Positions 21,801 to 34,955 of a DNA stretch of 64,000 bases are shown one piece after another. The notes beneath the pieces were generated by a model. The model was not told the DNA's origin. It did not search any database and saw only the letters and a program-made list of their open reading frames with translations. How positions within the stretch are numbered: the stretch's first letter is position 1; each line of letters opens with the position of its first letter. This DNA comes from Leptobrachium leishanense (taxonomy: Eukaryota > Chordata > Amphibia > Anura > Megophryidae), in NCBI GenBank assembly GCA_009667805.1, contig CM019066.1, positions 116,240,190 through 116,304,189 of the forward strand, written 5' to 3'. The position numbers were made by a program, and so were the translations under genes.

Positions 21801-23584
21801 AGCGTGAAGTTTACTTTGTCCTACTTTGGAAAGGGAAGGTGTTGGTTAAGATGCAAAAGTTTTTTTTATGTAGAAACGTGGCTCAGGCATAACACCATAT
21901 GTTGCTAAATTGGTAGACTGCAGTACACAAGTGTGCAGAGCAGTGAATGCTGCCTGGACATGCATCTTTAAGTCATAGGATTTATAGCTTATGCAGTAAT
22001 TAATGGTCTGTGTATAATAAACCTCAGCATTGTTCAATTAGCAAGACCTTGTCCCTGGATTCCAAGTCCAGTAATGGGATGCTAAATGTCATATTGCAGG
22101 GAAGTGTAAATTCTTGCTGGTGATTTTCATTTTTGTGTTAATTTCTTGGCAGCATACAAGTGAGAGATTCCACTTTCTGCAGTTGGCTCAGGGCATGCGA
22201 GAGTTTTGTGAAGAAACCTCCTTACAGCCACTATTCTAACTAGGGAAGAATCTGTCACACAGTTAAGGTTCTTTTTTCGGGAAAAGTTCACTTTATAAAG
22301 CACAATATACATTAGATAAAGTGCCACTTTGCATAATTGTGTTGGTCCTCCTAAACCTGATCTCCTTGCATAAAGAGGACAACTGTAAATGCCACTGCTC
22401 CATGTGTGAGGGTTGTGCCCTGATCTTGCTGCGCTCTGCCACCCCCACCAATTGGCCATGCCAGGGAAACTGAGTCCTGGGGAGCAAACACCATACAAGG
22501 CATACTTTGAATGGATTGCAAGCACAACAGCTGGTGCTGACTGCCCAGACTGAGCAAAAATAAATATTTTTGTACAAACATTAAGGTAGACTGTTTAACT
22601 ACTTATTGACACGTCAAAACTAATATTGCAAAATTTTCTAAAACTAATTTGTAGATTGCTGGTAACAGGCCTATGAGTTTCTGTTTTCATGCCATGTTGG
22701 TGTAGAAACATCACTTCTAATGGTGCTGAATGCAATATAAACAGTACAGCTTTTTCAAGTGCTTATGGTGCAACAGAATTTGCAATCTGTCCAGTGTGTG
22801 ACCTCTGTTTTAGTGCTGCTTGGGTGTGGAGTGTTTTGTGTTGTCACAAGGTTAATGCTGGTTACGCATCTGGAACAGATTCTCTAGGAATGGCACACCA
22901 CACGATCAACACTGGTTTGGTTGTTGATTAAACAGATGTATTGATTTGGAGTGTTGTTGTTTGGGTGTTTTGTTTTTTTTTTCCTTTTTGAAGCTGCTTT
23001 CCTCCAACACTGTGCTAAACAAAGTGATCAAATTGCCCATGGAGAGAAGTTTTAAAGAACTGATACCAGGTCTGGAATAGTATCTCTTAAAGGTTATCTG
23101 CTGCCTTTTTGCGAATTGTCTGTTCTGTACCTCCCCTCTTTTCCAAGAAAGTTCCTCTCTGTGACTGCGCTCTTTTTATTAGGAAGATAGTATGCCGACA
23201 TGATGGCATACATCACAAAAGCATTCCTTATCTTAGAATGTTCAGGAATAGGTACAGCGCACGCAGTCTAATATGATCTAAATATTCATATATGATAAAG
23301 CATAAAACAGATTGTGCAGTATATCCCAATTGGTAATAAAAATGGAAACGACTTTGTGATTGTACACTCACATAGGAGCCCAGACTGGCTCTAGTGTTAT
23401 CCGCCTTTATGGGTATTCGCTTCTCATTCCCAGGCACCCATTAACCTGTTGAGAATTCCTCTCGGATTCTCACATACATGGATTGAACGAGAATCCCCCT
23501 AGTGTGATTCTGTTTAACTTTCCATACAGAATATAAATGCCAAATGCGCTCTTACTCTGGTTGGAGCCTCCAGGCTCTTGGAAG
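21801..23584. other. Intergenic sequence, unassigned
   Basis: Between the convergent genes. Several open frames overlap on the - strand at 22127-22581 in different frames, with no conserved motif. No RNA gene recognised. Confidence 0.45.
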
Positions 23585-23728
23585 TTTGGCAAGTAGATTT
23601 TTTAAAAAAAAACTACAAAAACCTTACACAAACGATCACAGGAACGGCAGATTGTTTTAATTAATCTGCCATTCCTGTGATCGTTGGTGTAACGTTTTCA
23701 TGGTTTTTTTCTTAATCTACTTGCCAAA
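23585..23728. mobile_element. Short palindromic MITE
   Basis: TTTGGCAAGTAGATTTTTTA at the left and the inverse, TTAATCTACTTGCCAAA, at the right, with arms continuing through GATCACAGGAACGGCAGATT / AATCTGCCATTCCTGTGATC. The whole 144 bp folds on itself. Family unknown. Confidence 0.7.
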
Positions 23729-24436
23729 TAGTGATATGGAAACTCACTACATAGCAAAATGAAAACCCCAGATACCTATTTTAGAATCTGGTTGCCCTGT
23801 ATTGGCGGGGGGGGGGAGACTTGTCTCATGATTTGTAGCCAGCGTGTGTCATTAAGGCCCTTTCCACCCCACCCCCTCTAACACAATGGTTTACAGCTGT
23901 GACAGATTTGAGTGGACATTGTTTGCCAAACGTGGCCACTCACTGTATGCCTGTGCTCATTAGACTATTTGGGCAGTCTGATAGTCGCACTGATTACAAG
24001 GTACTCTTGTTTTACGTTCAATTAAAATTGGGTTATGGATGGGGGACTGGATCTCCAAACGAATAAGAGGGGCACCAACTTCCACTGGTCTCCAGGTCCC
24101 ACCTTGCACCACTTAGCTTTGTTTCATTCTCTTATACCCCAGCAACAAGTCCTGCCTCAATTCTGGGGAATGCTATAACGCTTTAAATTGTACCTGTCCT
24201 TAAGCTTCAGTTAAGGTGGGAGAACGGATGTCTGAAAAGGGAATGGTGTTAGCAGATGTAACCCAAATGGGGTGCCAAGATCTGTTACAATGTGGTCACA
24301 GCATATTACTGGCAACTTTTTTTTGTAAGCTAAAGAACTTTAAGGTTAGGTTAGTTAACACTAAGATTCTGTGCTGTTTATTAGACAATGTAGCTTTGTT
24401 TGCCAAACGCACACTGACCTGCACTAATGGCCAGCC

Positions 24437-26588
24437 TTATTATTATTATTCTTTATTTATAAAGCGTCAGCATATTCCGCAGCGCTGTACAATAAGCACA
24501 GTATAGACAGGGTTACAATACATTGAACAACATTTGACAAACAGTACAGGAGGAGATGAGGGCCCTATTCCCGTAGGAACTCACAATCTAGGAGGGTTGG
24601 GGTTGGAAACAGGAGGAGAGGACTGTAAGGTCAGAGTGATTGATGGTTGCGTCAGTGAGTTGGGTGGTAGGCTTCCCTAAATAGGAATGTTTTCAGGGAG
24701 CGTTTGAAGGAAGAGAAGTTAGGGGAAAGTCTGACAGTACGAGGGAGAGCGTTCCAGAGAGTGGGGGCTGCGCGTGAGAAATCCTGCAGTCTATCATGGG
24801 AAGAGGTGATGCGGGGAGAAGCTAGGCGCAGTTCACTGTTTGACCTTAGGGAGCGGGCTGGGGTGTATTTGGTGATTAGTGAGGACAGGTAGTGGGGAGC
24901 TGAGTTAGTGAGGCTTTTGTAGGTAAGGATAAGGATTTTGAACTTAATTCTGCAGTGGATGGGGAGCCAGTGAAGGGACTCGCAGAGGGGAGCGGCAGAG
25001 ACAGAGCGGCGGGTGAGGTGAATTAGCCTGGCGGAGGCGTTCAGGATGGATTGTAGGGGGGAGAGGTGGGACAGAGGGAGGCCAGATAAGAGATTATTGC
25101 AATAGTCGAGTCGGGAGATTACCAGGGCGTGTATGAGTTGTTTTGTGGCGACAGCGGTAAGAAATGGCCGAATTCTGTAAATATTACGCAGTTGGTATCG
25201 GCAGGAGGAGGAAAGAGACTTGATGTGGGGGATGAAGGAAAGAGCAGAGTCAAGTGTAACTCCAAGACAGCGAACTTGGTTTGATGGGGAGATGGTGATA
25301 CCCTCCACCGTGATAGAGAAGTCAGGAGGTGGGGCGGCATTAGAGGGAGGAATAAGTAGGAGCTCAGTCTTTGACATGTTGATCTTTAGGTGGTGGGAGG
25401 CCATCCAGGAGGAGATGCCAGATAAACAGTCACTGACTTTGGAAAGGACAGGGGGAGAGAGATCAGGGGTAGAGAGGTAGATCTGAGTGTCATCAGCGTA
25501 GAGGTGGTAATTAAAGCCAAAGCTGTTGATGATTTTGCCCAGGGAGGAGGTGTAGATGGAAAAGAGCAGAGGACCAAGGACAGAGCCTTGAGGTACACCA
25601 ACAGATAGAGGCAATGAGGAGGAGGAGTTACCAGCAAAGGACACACAGAAGGACCTGTTGGATAAATAGGAGTCAATCCAAGCAAGTGCAGTGTCACCGA
25701 GACCCAGAGAGTTGAGGGTCAGTAGAAGAAGGGGGTGGTCAACAGTGTCAAAAGCAGCCGAGAGGTCAAGCAGGATGAGAATAGAATAGTGGCCGTGTTT
25801 TTTAGCAGTTAGGAGGTCGTTGGTGACTTTGGTGAGGGCAGTTTCAGTTGAGTGTAGGGGACGGAAGCCAGATTGCAGGGGGTCAAGTAGGGAATTGGAG
25901 GACAGGAAGATGGAGAGGCGGTTGAAGACTAGTTTTTCTAAGAGCTTAGAGGTAAAGGGAAGCAGGGATACAGGACGGTAGTTGGATGGAGAGTTGGGAT
26001 CTAGGGATGGTTTCTTTAGTAAAGGGGTAACTAGCGCGTGTTTGAAGGCGGATGGAAAGGAGCCAGTGGAGAGAGATAGGTTGAAGATGTGTGTGAGAGC
26101 AGGGGTGAGGGAGGAGGAGAGGGGAGGAATTAGATGTGAGGGAATGGGGTCGAGCGGGCACGTGGTGAGATGTGAGGAGGACAATAAGGAATTGACTTCC
26201 TCCTCAGTGGTTGGGAGGAAGCGGCAGAGGGTGGCAGATGGGACCTGTGGGAGTGGAGGTGGCAGATAACTATCTTGTGTTGGGATGTTGCTTCTGATAG
26301 TTAAAGTTTTACTGAGGAAGTAGTCTGCCAGGTCTTGAGCGCTGAAGGCAGCTGAGGGGGGAGGTGCAGGTGGGTAGAGGAGGGTGTTGAAGGTGGACCA
26401 GAGCCGTTTAGGGTTGGAGGACAGCGTAGATATAAGAGATGAGAAGAAGGATTGTTTGGCCAAGTGGAGGGCAGAGGTGTATGACCGGAGAATAAACTTG
26501 AAGTGAACAAAATCAGCTTCAGAGCGGGATTTCCTCCAGGCACGCTCTGCGGTGCCTTACGGTGAGTCCCCCTCTCCGGTCTCAAAAG
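24437..26588 (-). mobile_element. L2-type LINE, 5'-truncated
   Basis: The 3' end is a TAATAATAA microsatellite at 24439-24451 after the CAGCGCTGTACAAT-containing 3' UTR. The reverse transcriptase frame is open over its full retained length. The 5' limit at about 26588 is where coding similarity fades. No target duplication recognised, as is common for L2. Confidence 0.85.
24652..26463 (-). CDS. L2 reverse transcriptase (5' part missing)
   Basis: 604 codons without a stop (603 residues). Thumb/finger motifs [20 protein letters not shown], catalytic [17 protein letters not shown] motif (here [13 protein letters not shown]), [16 protein letters not shown] and the YADD box ([12 protein letters not shown]) are all present, followed by the C-terminal [11 protein letters not shown] and SLHWLPI blocks typical of L2. 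The open frame begins at a TTG after truncated codons that read on upstream ([15 protein letters not shown]), so no true start codon is present and the endonuclease is missing. It therefore cannot be autonomous, but the lack of stops suggests recent insertion. Confidence 0.88.
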   Translation of the reverse strand: MAKQSFFSSLISTLSSNPKRLWSTFNTLLYPPAPPPSAAFSAQDLADYFLSKTLTIRSNIPTQDSYLPPPLPQVPSATLCRFLPTTEEEVNSLLSSSHLTTCPLDPIPSHLIPPLSSSLTPALTHIFNLSLSTGSFPSAFKHALVTPLLKKPSLDPNSPSNYRPVSLLPFTSKLLEKLVFNRLSIFLSSNSLLDPLQSGFRPLHSTETALTKVTNDLLTAKKHGHYSILILLDLSAAFDTVDHPLLLLTLNSLGLGDTALAWIDSYLSNRSFCVSFAGNSSSSLPLSVGVPQGSVLGPLLFSIYTSSLGKIINSFGFNYHLYADDTQIYLSTPDLSPPVLSKVSDCLSGISSWMASHHLKINMSKTELLLIPPSNAAPPPDFSITVEGITISPSNQVRCLGVTLDSALSFIPHIKSLSSSCRYQLRNIYRIRPFLTAVATKQLIHALVISRLDYCNNLLSGLPLSHLSPLQSILNASARLIHLTRRSVSAAPLCESLHWLPIHCRIKFKILILTYKSLTNSAPHYLSSLITKYTPARSLRSNSELRLASPRITSSHDRLQDFSRAAPTLWNALPRTVRLSPNFSSFKRSLKTFLFREAYHPTH

Positions 26589-27149
26589 GGGAATAATATT
26601 TAAGGTTGGGGATAAGCTCTTTAAAAGTCACATTATTGCTTCCAAAAAGTGTAGAGTTGAATTTGCAAGTGTCCGAATGGGAGCATATTTTTCTATTTGG
26701 TGCCATTTTTAGAGGTCTATGGTGGTAACTTTACCGTGTGATGCCCATGGGAAGAAGGTTCAAGAAGAACTGAAAAATATTGAAAGTGTTATATGCTCAC
26801 TTTATTTGTAAAACTTAAATGTACCAACACATTCTGCATCGATTAGTAAAGTCTTGTACATTTTATAGAATATACTTGTCATCTTACGATTTATTTATAC
26901 AGTTAAATAGTGCAAAAGTGCATTCAGACCACTATGGTTTTTGTTAGTCTTTTGCAAATATAGTTTCAAATTTCCCCACATCCGTCTACAAAAAAAGTCT
27001 GCATTAAAGTGATCAAGAACAGAGGCCTCAAATTCTTAGAACTGAAGAAAACAAACAAGCGGAACTCCAATGAGCATATTGATGGGGGACGATGACAATT
27101 TTGGCATAAAACTGCAATGTGAAACCTTTGTTTGAATACTCTGTACATA
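26589..27149. other. Possible TRIM59 distal 3' region
   Basis: Single-copy-looking AT-rich sequence. Reverse-strand AATAAA hexamers (TTTATT on +) at 26801-26806 and about 26890 could serve TRIM59 if its 3' UTR extends this far. Undecided from sequence. Confidence 0.3.
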
Positions 27150-27886
27150 CAGGGTTATTCAAAGAGCTCCGAATTGCTTGAGAAAGGTAACGAACGCTGA
27201 AAATCAGCGTTCGGTTACCTTTCCTGGCCATTCGGCTATCCAGAGAGCAGGCAATTCGCCAACTCCTAGCGAATTGCCTGAACATTGCCTGTTCGATGGC
27301 AGTGAAAACCCCATGAAAAGCACTGCTTCGGCTATTCAGAAAACACAAACCAGCAGTGAAAGGTTCCCGTTCATTATAAAATTCTGCAGTAAAGAGTATC
27401 TTTATTTATAGGATTTTTTAGGATATTTTAAGCATTTTTCTGAATTTTTTTTATTTTTATTAAAAGTCCGATTGTGTTTTTTTATGTTTACTTCTTTTTT
27501 CTGTAACAGCCCTCTTTATTATCATTCCCTGGACCTCATATGCAAATTTCAGACATTTTCGCTCAGTTTCTTTGCAAACAGCGTTTCACTTTCACACAAA
27601 CGGTTTTCCTAATTTATTCACTGCCTCTTCTGCTCTGTCGAAGGCTGCTCGGGTTTTTCTGTGGTTTTCGGCAGGTTAATCCAGATTTTTTTGAGGGTTT
27701 TCGGCATGCATTCGCTGGGTTTTGCGGTTCGTTTGCGGCAGCTTTTCCCTGCAATTCGGGGACCCTGTGGTGCTTGCTGAATACACCACAGGGTCACCGA
27801 AATGGAATTGGCAAAACAAACCGTATTGAAGAGAACGAAAAGTCACCGACCGTGCGGTGACTTTTCGAAGCTCTTTGAATAACCCT
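27150..27886. mobile_element. CAGGG-type MITE, complete ends
   Basis: CAGGGTTATTCAAAGAGCTC at the left and inverse GAAGCTCTTTGAATAACCCTG at the right; ATA flanks both ends. 737 bp. The sub-terminal hairpins AACGCTGAAAATCAGCGTT and AAGTCACCGACCGTGCGGTGACTTTT are conserved with other copies. Confidence 0.85.
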
Positions 27887-28613
27887 GATAGACTTTATGT
27901 ATTAGATTTTACACATGGCTTAATATGATTATTAGTGTTCCATTAAAATCTGCTTATTCCTCTATATGCTTTACATTTCCCTGTCCTGAAACAACATAGG
28001 ATTTTAGACATGTGCATCTGCGAGAAGTACACCATTAAGAAACCAGCTTTGTGGAGCGGTCTACCACAGTCTGCAAAAATACAATCTCCTTTTAAAAAGG
28101 TATTTTAGCCCCCTTTTTTTTTATGCACAATTGACAAACTTTTTTTAGCTTTGCATGTTAACTGTATTCTTCCCTTTTCAGTGTACCCAAACATAATAGA
28201 ATTTTACATACTTTAAAACAAAACACTATTGGGGGCACTTATTTGTTCGGGGATACAATTAGCGGTCCCATTTTGCACACAAGCTGCAGCAAGGGAGTGA
28301 ATAACCAAGGTCCATCCTGTCATTCAGCCCCCAAGAACGCTGTGATTGGCTTCACAGCATTCTTGGGGCTGTAAGGATACCGGCGCTCCCCCCCCTCCCT
28401 CCAGCTGTCTTGCAGCAACAGCCACAGTGCTGTGGCTCCCGATTCTAGTAAGGATTGGTCTCCATGAGCAGATAGCGATGATAACAGAAGGGAGCTGCTC
28501 ATTAGAGCTAGTAACGAGCTGTAGCATTCCTTGCGATAAGCTGAAGCAACTAAACACATTGAAAAATAAGCACATTGAGGATTTCTAGTTTTGTAGCATA
28601 TTCAGAACATTTG
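27887..28613. other. TRIM59 3' flank, probably 3' UTR
   Basis: Sequence immediately after the TRIM59 stop on the - strand. A small inverted repeat CCAAGAACGCTGTGATTGG / CACAGCATTCTTGG lies at about 28330-28366. No clear AATAAA on the - strand within the first few hundred bases, so the 3' end is not placed. Confidence 0.4.
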
Positions 28614-29777
28614 TCAGCAAATAAAGTCCTGAAATACATATGAAAAGCCATTAACACGATGCAGGTCACTGCAAAAATAGACAGCAAGCGAATACAGGTT
28701 TTCAGAAAGCCATTGCTTCATGTGCTTGGTTTCAAAAGGCGCCCATGAGTCGATGTTCCACAGACACAGGAAAAGCAGTGCTGCAACAATAACCACCAAA
28801 ACAAAGTAAGTCAGGATAGAATTTGCTTTACTCTTGGGATTGTCCCTGTCATAGTAAATCTTTACTATGGGTATAGGTTTTGAATGAACTTCCCCCAAAG
28901 TCGTATCCATCCATTCACTCCTTAAAACTTGCCCAACTCTGGGGTCAATGACTGCCAGGCGTACGGGTTGAAGCTGCTGCTTTTTCAACATTTTCATTCT
29001 TTGTTTAATAGCGTGAACTTTCTCAAGGAAGGCCAGCGGTGATGACTCTTGTTCAGTGGAGCTGCATAAGGAGATGAGGTCCAGCTGCTCATCCTCAATC
29101 TGCTTCATCTTCTCAATTTGGGGGGCATAGACCTCAGACGCCTGCTGGTTTACCTCATTCAGGGAAGCTAGCAGACACTGTTTTTTATTCTCCAAAACGT
29201 CACTTATCTTTTTGAAAAATGTCAGCACCTCCTGTTTATCTTCTTGGATAACTCTCTTACAATGAGCCATCTGTTCTTCTAAAGCTTTTATCACGGAGGA
29301 AGCACCAGTAAAGTTTTTATCACTCAATGTCACAAGCAGCTTAGAAGCAGTTTCTCGTTCTTTTATATAGGCGCTCTGAGGGTCATCAATTGGATGGCCT
29401 TGGTGTTGTCCTACAGTCAGGCAATGGCCACAAACTAACTTTCTATCTGTGAGGCAGAAGACGTTCAGCGGCTGTCTGTAGTGCTCTGGGCAGGTCGCCA
29501 TACTCTGGTGCTCCTCAGTTCTATATTTTTCAATTATTGACTTCAAAGCAAAGTTGATGGGCAGGGCATGGACACCTCCTGTGGACAGCTCTGTAACGTT
29601 CCTGCAGGATGGACATTTCAGGCGGATCAATGACAATCTCCAGAATAAACTGTCAAGAGAATTTATGACATTTTCAAGACAGCTCCTGCAAAAGGTGTGT
29701 GAACAGGGGAGGATTCTCGGATCATCGAATATGTTGTAGCAGACGGAACAAGTCAGCTCTTCTTCAAAGTTATCCAT
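28614..29777 (-). CDS. TRIM59: TRIM59, RING-Bbox-coiled-coil-TM E3 ligase
   Basis: Intact 387-residue ORF in one exon, close to the 403 residues of human TRIM59. RING finger at residues 10-58 (Cys10, Cys13, Cys25, His27, Cys30, Cys33, Cys55, Cys58; PCSHTFCRSC core), B-box 2 at about 96-130 (CPEH ... HPIDD), coiled coil at about 135-280, one transmembrane helix at 321-340 (ILTYFVLVVIVAALLFLCLW), and a short C-terminal tail without a PRY-SPRY domain. This order is the TRIM59/TRIM13 class, known as ER-membrane ubiquitin ligases; TRIM59 is linked to innate signalling and proliferation. The start is the ATG at 29777-29775, three bases after a splice acceptor (TTATGTTACAG); the open frame continues upstream but only into intron. 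Convergent with SMC4, as in other vertebrates. Confidence 0.96.
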   Translation of the reverse strand: MDNFEEELTCSVCYNIFDDPRILPCSHTFCRSCLENVINSLDSLFWRLSLIRLKCPSCRNVTELSTGGVHALPINFALKSIIEKYRTEEHQSMATCPEHYRQPLNVFCLTDRKLVCGHCLTVGQHQGHPIDDPQSAYIKERETASKLLVTLSDKNFTGASSVIKALEEQMAHCKRVIQEDKQEVLTFFKKISDVLENKKQCLLASLNEVNQQASEVYAPQIEKMKQIEDEQLDLISLCSSTEQESSPLAFLEKVHAIKQRMKMLKKQQLQPVRLAVIDPRVGQVLRSEWMDTTLGEVHSKPIPIVKIYYDRDNPKSKANSILTYFVLVVIVAALLFLCLWNIDSWAPFETKHMKQWLSENLYSLAVYFCSDLHRVNGFSYVFQDFIC

Positions 29778-29783
29778 TTCCTG
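29778..29783 (-). promoter_or_regulatory. TRIM59: TRIM59 splice acceptor before the ATG
   Basis: Read on the - strand, TTATGTTACAG is followed by GAA and the start ATG. The coding exon therefore begins at 29780 and the rest of the 5' UTR is on an upstream exon. This decides the start against the longer upstream reading frame. Confidence 0.8.
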
Positions 29784-30370
29784 TAACATAAATTGGAAAG
29801 TCAATGAAATGTAACCTGAAGGGTGCAATACGGCAGCACAGGCGATCCCATATAAAAAGGTCCTAATCTCCCTGGGTTCCTTCACTACCCATTGATGACA
29901 GTGACCAGTCCACATGGGGGGGGGGGGGGAATAGTAAAGAGGTCTAGACACCGGAGACCACTTTCATGACAGACCCACAACACCTACTCCTCAAATATCA
30001 TGATACACTCCAAATTAAAATAACCCCTCTGTTCTTAGACAGCTTCAGTGACCCAGAAATATTTTTTTTGTTGCCTTCCCTAGATCTGTGTCTCACCACA
30101 CTGTCTCTGAGCTCTGCAGGCAGTGCCTTTACATCATAGCTTGGTTTTTGCTGATATGAATTTACAGCTGTTAATCTTTCTATAGACAGGTGTGTCTCTT
30201 ACCAAATCAATTCCGCTTGCCACAGGTGGCCTCCAAAACTAAAGAAATCCAGCCAAATGGGTCGCATGACAGTCCCTAACAAATCACGCACGAAAATGCG
30301 TATTGTATGACCGTTTTCGCGCATTCCTTGAAAAAAATACATCAATGCACTTTTTGACGGTCGCTGCAAA

Positions 30371-30400
30371 TTAGGCTAGGGTCAAACGAATGCATTAAGA
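30371..30400. repeat. Terminal fragment of the ACGTCCGT-type MITE
   Basis: TTAGGCTAGGGTCAAACGAA matches the family terminus. The rest of the element is missing or replaced. Confidence 0.5.
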
Positions 30401-30520
30401 GTGTAAGAATTTTATTTGTCCTCCACGTGTACGCTGGGTCACCAGTTTTTATTTAATATTTCCTTACGTGGTGCACTTATTGTTGTAACGTGGTGTACTC
30501 TCCACCTCACCATCTTTTTC

Positions 30521-31236
30521 TTCGGTGCCTGTTCGAGGGCAGTGAAATCCCTATAGAGAAGCCATGCTTCATCTATTCAAAGAACAAAAACCAGCAGGGA
30601 AAAGTTGCCGAAATGCCCTGCCATTCGGTGGTTTCATGCGACAGATTTATTCCGGCGATTCCCATAGGCTTCAATGTTAAAAATATTCCCGTTTTAATTC
30701 ATTATCTAATAAACCGTTGATTATAATATTCTGCAGTAAAGCGTCTCTTTATGTATAGATTTTGTAGGATCTTTTAGGCATTTTTTGCGATTTTGTTTAA
30801 AAAAAACGGAATTTTTTTTGCAATCATTTCTTTTTTCGGTAACAGCCTTTTTTATTATCATTCATTGGATCTTATATGTAAATTTCAGACATTTTCGTTC
30901 TTTAGTTTCTTTGCAAATAGCGTTTCACTTTCAAACATTCAAGCGTAGTTTTTTTTCCCCACTCCATTCGTCTGCGATGTCTGCTTTTTCCAGTGGCTGC
31001 TCTGTGCTGTGATCAGCGACTGCTTGGGTTTCTCCGGCGTGTTCGGCGGGGTTAATCTAGATGTTTTGCGTGTTTCGGTGTGCCTTCGCCGGGTTTTGCG
31101 CCGGCTTTTCCCTGCACTACGACAGCCCTGTCCGTGCTTGCTGAATACACTGCAGGGTCGTCAAATCACACCGAATTGAAGAGAACGAAAAGTCACCGAA
31201 CGTGCAGCGACTTTTCGGTGCTCTTTGAATAACCCT
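30521..31236. mobile_element. CAGGG-type MITE, left end missing
   Basis: Begins inside the family at GGTGCCTGTTCGAGGGCAGT and runs to an intact right end, GCTCTTTGAATAACCCTG. It lies in the first intron of TRIM59. Confidence 0.75.
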
Positions 31237-32140
31237 GTAAATTTTCCAAACCCTAACTTAGATAATAAATGACGGTAGTTTAGCTCACACAATAAGATCA
31301 TATCTTGCTCAAGCCTGCGAGCATTCAATTTTTGCGCAGGAACTATCGAGATGGGATACATTGATGCTGTTACAGGCTTAAGCAAAAGATGGCCATATTT
31401 TATGAACTGAACTCCTTCATTATCGAAGGTTGTGCAAAAATTTAAAAATAAATCAAAAAAAACTAAAGTCTTGCCAAATCTTTGAAAACCATGAATGTCT
31501 TAAAAGTTTCTGAGCTTTGTGATGGTGTAATTTGTGTAATGGAGTACTGTGTCCATTTGTCACGAGAAGCACTCTTGTATAATGCTTAGTAAAGGTTGAA
31601 CGCTGCCTGCTTGGTGTATTCTGTGTAGTAATAATAATATATAATTATTATTACAATTTTATTTATTAGAATTTTTGCAGCGCTGTCAATCTGTTTTGTT
31701 ATTAATCTCCACTCCCTCGTATCCCTTTAATGTGTCAGAAAAAAACCCCTAAAAACAATATTAGCATAAAGAATTACAGACACCTTAATTTATTGGATCT
31801 ATACATATATACAAACATACATCTAAAATCTGAAAAAAAGCAAAACATCCAGGATTATTTGCATTAGAAATTGATCACATCTATGCGGTATGATTGTAGG
31901 ACGAACAAGGAAAATATTCCTCAATAATGCAACTTTTTGAATACAATCTACCATATGATGCCATTCTAATGCTGCAACTATTAACTGACAAATGCAAAGG
32001 CGTGTGCATAGATAACTCATTTTATTGGAGCAGCAGATAGGTTAGTGTAGGACAGTTACAAGCGTTTATAAAAGTGCCAACAGATTCCTTACAGACATTT
32101 GCTGTACCAAAAAAAAAAAAAAATCTGTGTGTCAACTCCT
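31237..32140. other. TRIM59 intron, mostly unassigned
   Basis: AT-rich. A TAATAATAATATATAATTATTATTA stretch with GCAGCGCTGTCAAT at about 31628-31690 may be an old L2 3' tail. Nothing else is recognised. Confidence 0.4.
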
Positions 32141-32141
32141 C

Positions 32142-32305
32142 TCCTAGAATGTAAGCTCTTGATCAGGGTACTTTTTATGTTATGGTTACTACATAACAGT
32201 TCGCTTCTTCCATTGTTCTCAGTTTGTCTGACTTCTAGATTTGGTTGTCATCACCCACCAATTGTACAGCATTATGGAATACGTTGGCACTTTTATAAAA
32301 GAACT
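32142..32305 (+). repeat. L2-like LINE 3' tail
   Basis: TAGAATGTAAGCTCTTGATCAGGG, then further on ATTGTACAGCATTATGGAAT and TTGGCACTTTTATAAAA, the usual end of this LINE group in frogs, diverged from the 24437 copy. Confidence 0.55.
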
Positions 32306-33827
<1,522 letters not shown>

Positions 33828-33901
33828 GAAATGCTGGATCAGTTCAAGTCACAGCAGGAATCTCATGGTCCACGTTTCAGGCTCTAGATACTGTAATATG
33901 T

Positions 33902-34085
33902 TTTATTTATACAGGATTTTACCAGGAAGGATACATTGAGATGCTCATTTTCAAGTATGTCCTGGGTTCAGAAAGATTAAATTGTTGCAAAATATTAAAA
34001 AAATAAATTGCACATATATACACATTAACAGAAAATAAATATATTCACTATGTTACATGCTTACAGGTGCATTTCGTATTGAGGT
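33902..34085 (-). mobile_element. CR1-like LINE 3' tail fragment
   Basis: TTTTACCAGGAAGGATACAT plus CAAGTATGTCCTGGGTTCAG is the inverse of the LINE 3' UTR. It is followed immediately by another copy in the same orientation. Confidence 0.75.
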
Positions 34086-34700
34086 ATGTTATTTATTTCT
34101 AAAGTATTTTACCAGGAAGGATACATTGAGATTTCTCTCGTTTTCAAGTATGTCCTGGGTTCAAGAACATTGAAATTTTACAGAAATACAAAGTAATAAA
34201 ATGTAAGATATTTAAAAAAAAAAAACACAAATATACATATTAATACAGAAGATAAATATGTAGGAAATCTAGTCATTATGTTACATGTTTACAGGTGCAT
34301 TCCGTATTGAGGTATGTTAATACAGATCTCTTAAGTGACTTTAGACTGGGGAAGATTTGATGGTGTCTGGGAGGTTATTCCATAATTGTGGTGCTCTGTA
34401 GGAAAATGAGGACCGAGCCACTGTCTTTTTGTATTGTGGTATTGCACGTAAAGTGCTGGTCCTGGATCGGAGGTTATAGGATGAGGGAGCTGCTGGGGGA
34501 AGCAGCCTATTCAGGTAGGGTGGTAGCATCCCAGAAATGCTCTTAAACACCAGGCTGGAAAGGTGAAGGGTGCGTCTAGATTCCAGCGACAGCCAATTTA
34601 GGTCTTTTAACATGTCACAATGGTGGGTCATGTAGTTACATTGTAGCACAAAGCAGCAGCATGTGTTACACAATATAATAAATGTGGCAGAAACATTTGT
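34086..34700 (-). mobile_element. CR1-like LINE, 5'-truncated copy
   Basis: 3' tail then the C-terminal reverse transcriptase part (PPYLNRLLPPAAPSSYNLRS on the - strand). Keeps the ancestral order in the segment that is inverted in the 1905-2815 copy. Dead. Confidence 0.82.
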
Positions 34701-34740
34701 ATTAGACTTTGGGGGCCAGTCAAAAAAACCTAAAGAGCCT

Positions 34741-34955
34741 CAATAAAGGAATGCACCTGTAAACATGTAACATCATGACCAATTCCTACATATTTATTTT
34801 CTGTTATTCTGTATATTTGTGTTTTTAATATCTTGCATTTATTACTTTGTATTTCTGTAACTGTAACAATTCAATGTTCTTGAACTCAGGACATACTTGA
34901 AAACGAGAGAAATCTCAATGTATCCTTCCTGGTAAAATACTTTAGAAGTAAATAA
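34741..34955 (+). mobile_element. CR1-like LINE 3' tail, opposite orientation
   Basis: AATGCACCTGTAAACATGTA through ATCCTTCCTGGTAAAATACT and TAAATAAAATAA. Forms an inverted pair with the adjacent - strand copy. Confidence 0.75.

Noticed and set aside
24704..26269. + strand ORFs across the L2 region
   Set aside because: Shadows of the minus-strand reverse transcriptase; repetitive Gly/Arg/Glu composition from its codon pattern.
28320..28600. Small inverted repeat as a transcription terminator
   Set aside because: Intrinsic terminators do not apply to polymerase II genes; likely a repeat trace.
29778..29951. 58-residue N-terminal extension of TRIM59
   Set aside because: It starts at GTG, lies across a splice acceptor, and the known TRIM59 N-terminus begins at the ATG 29777.
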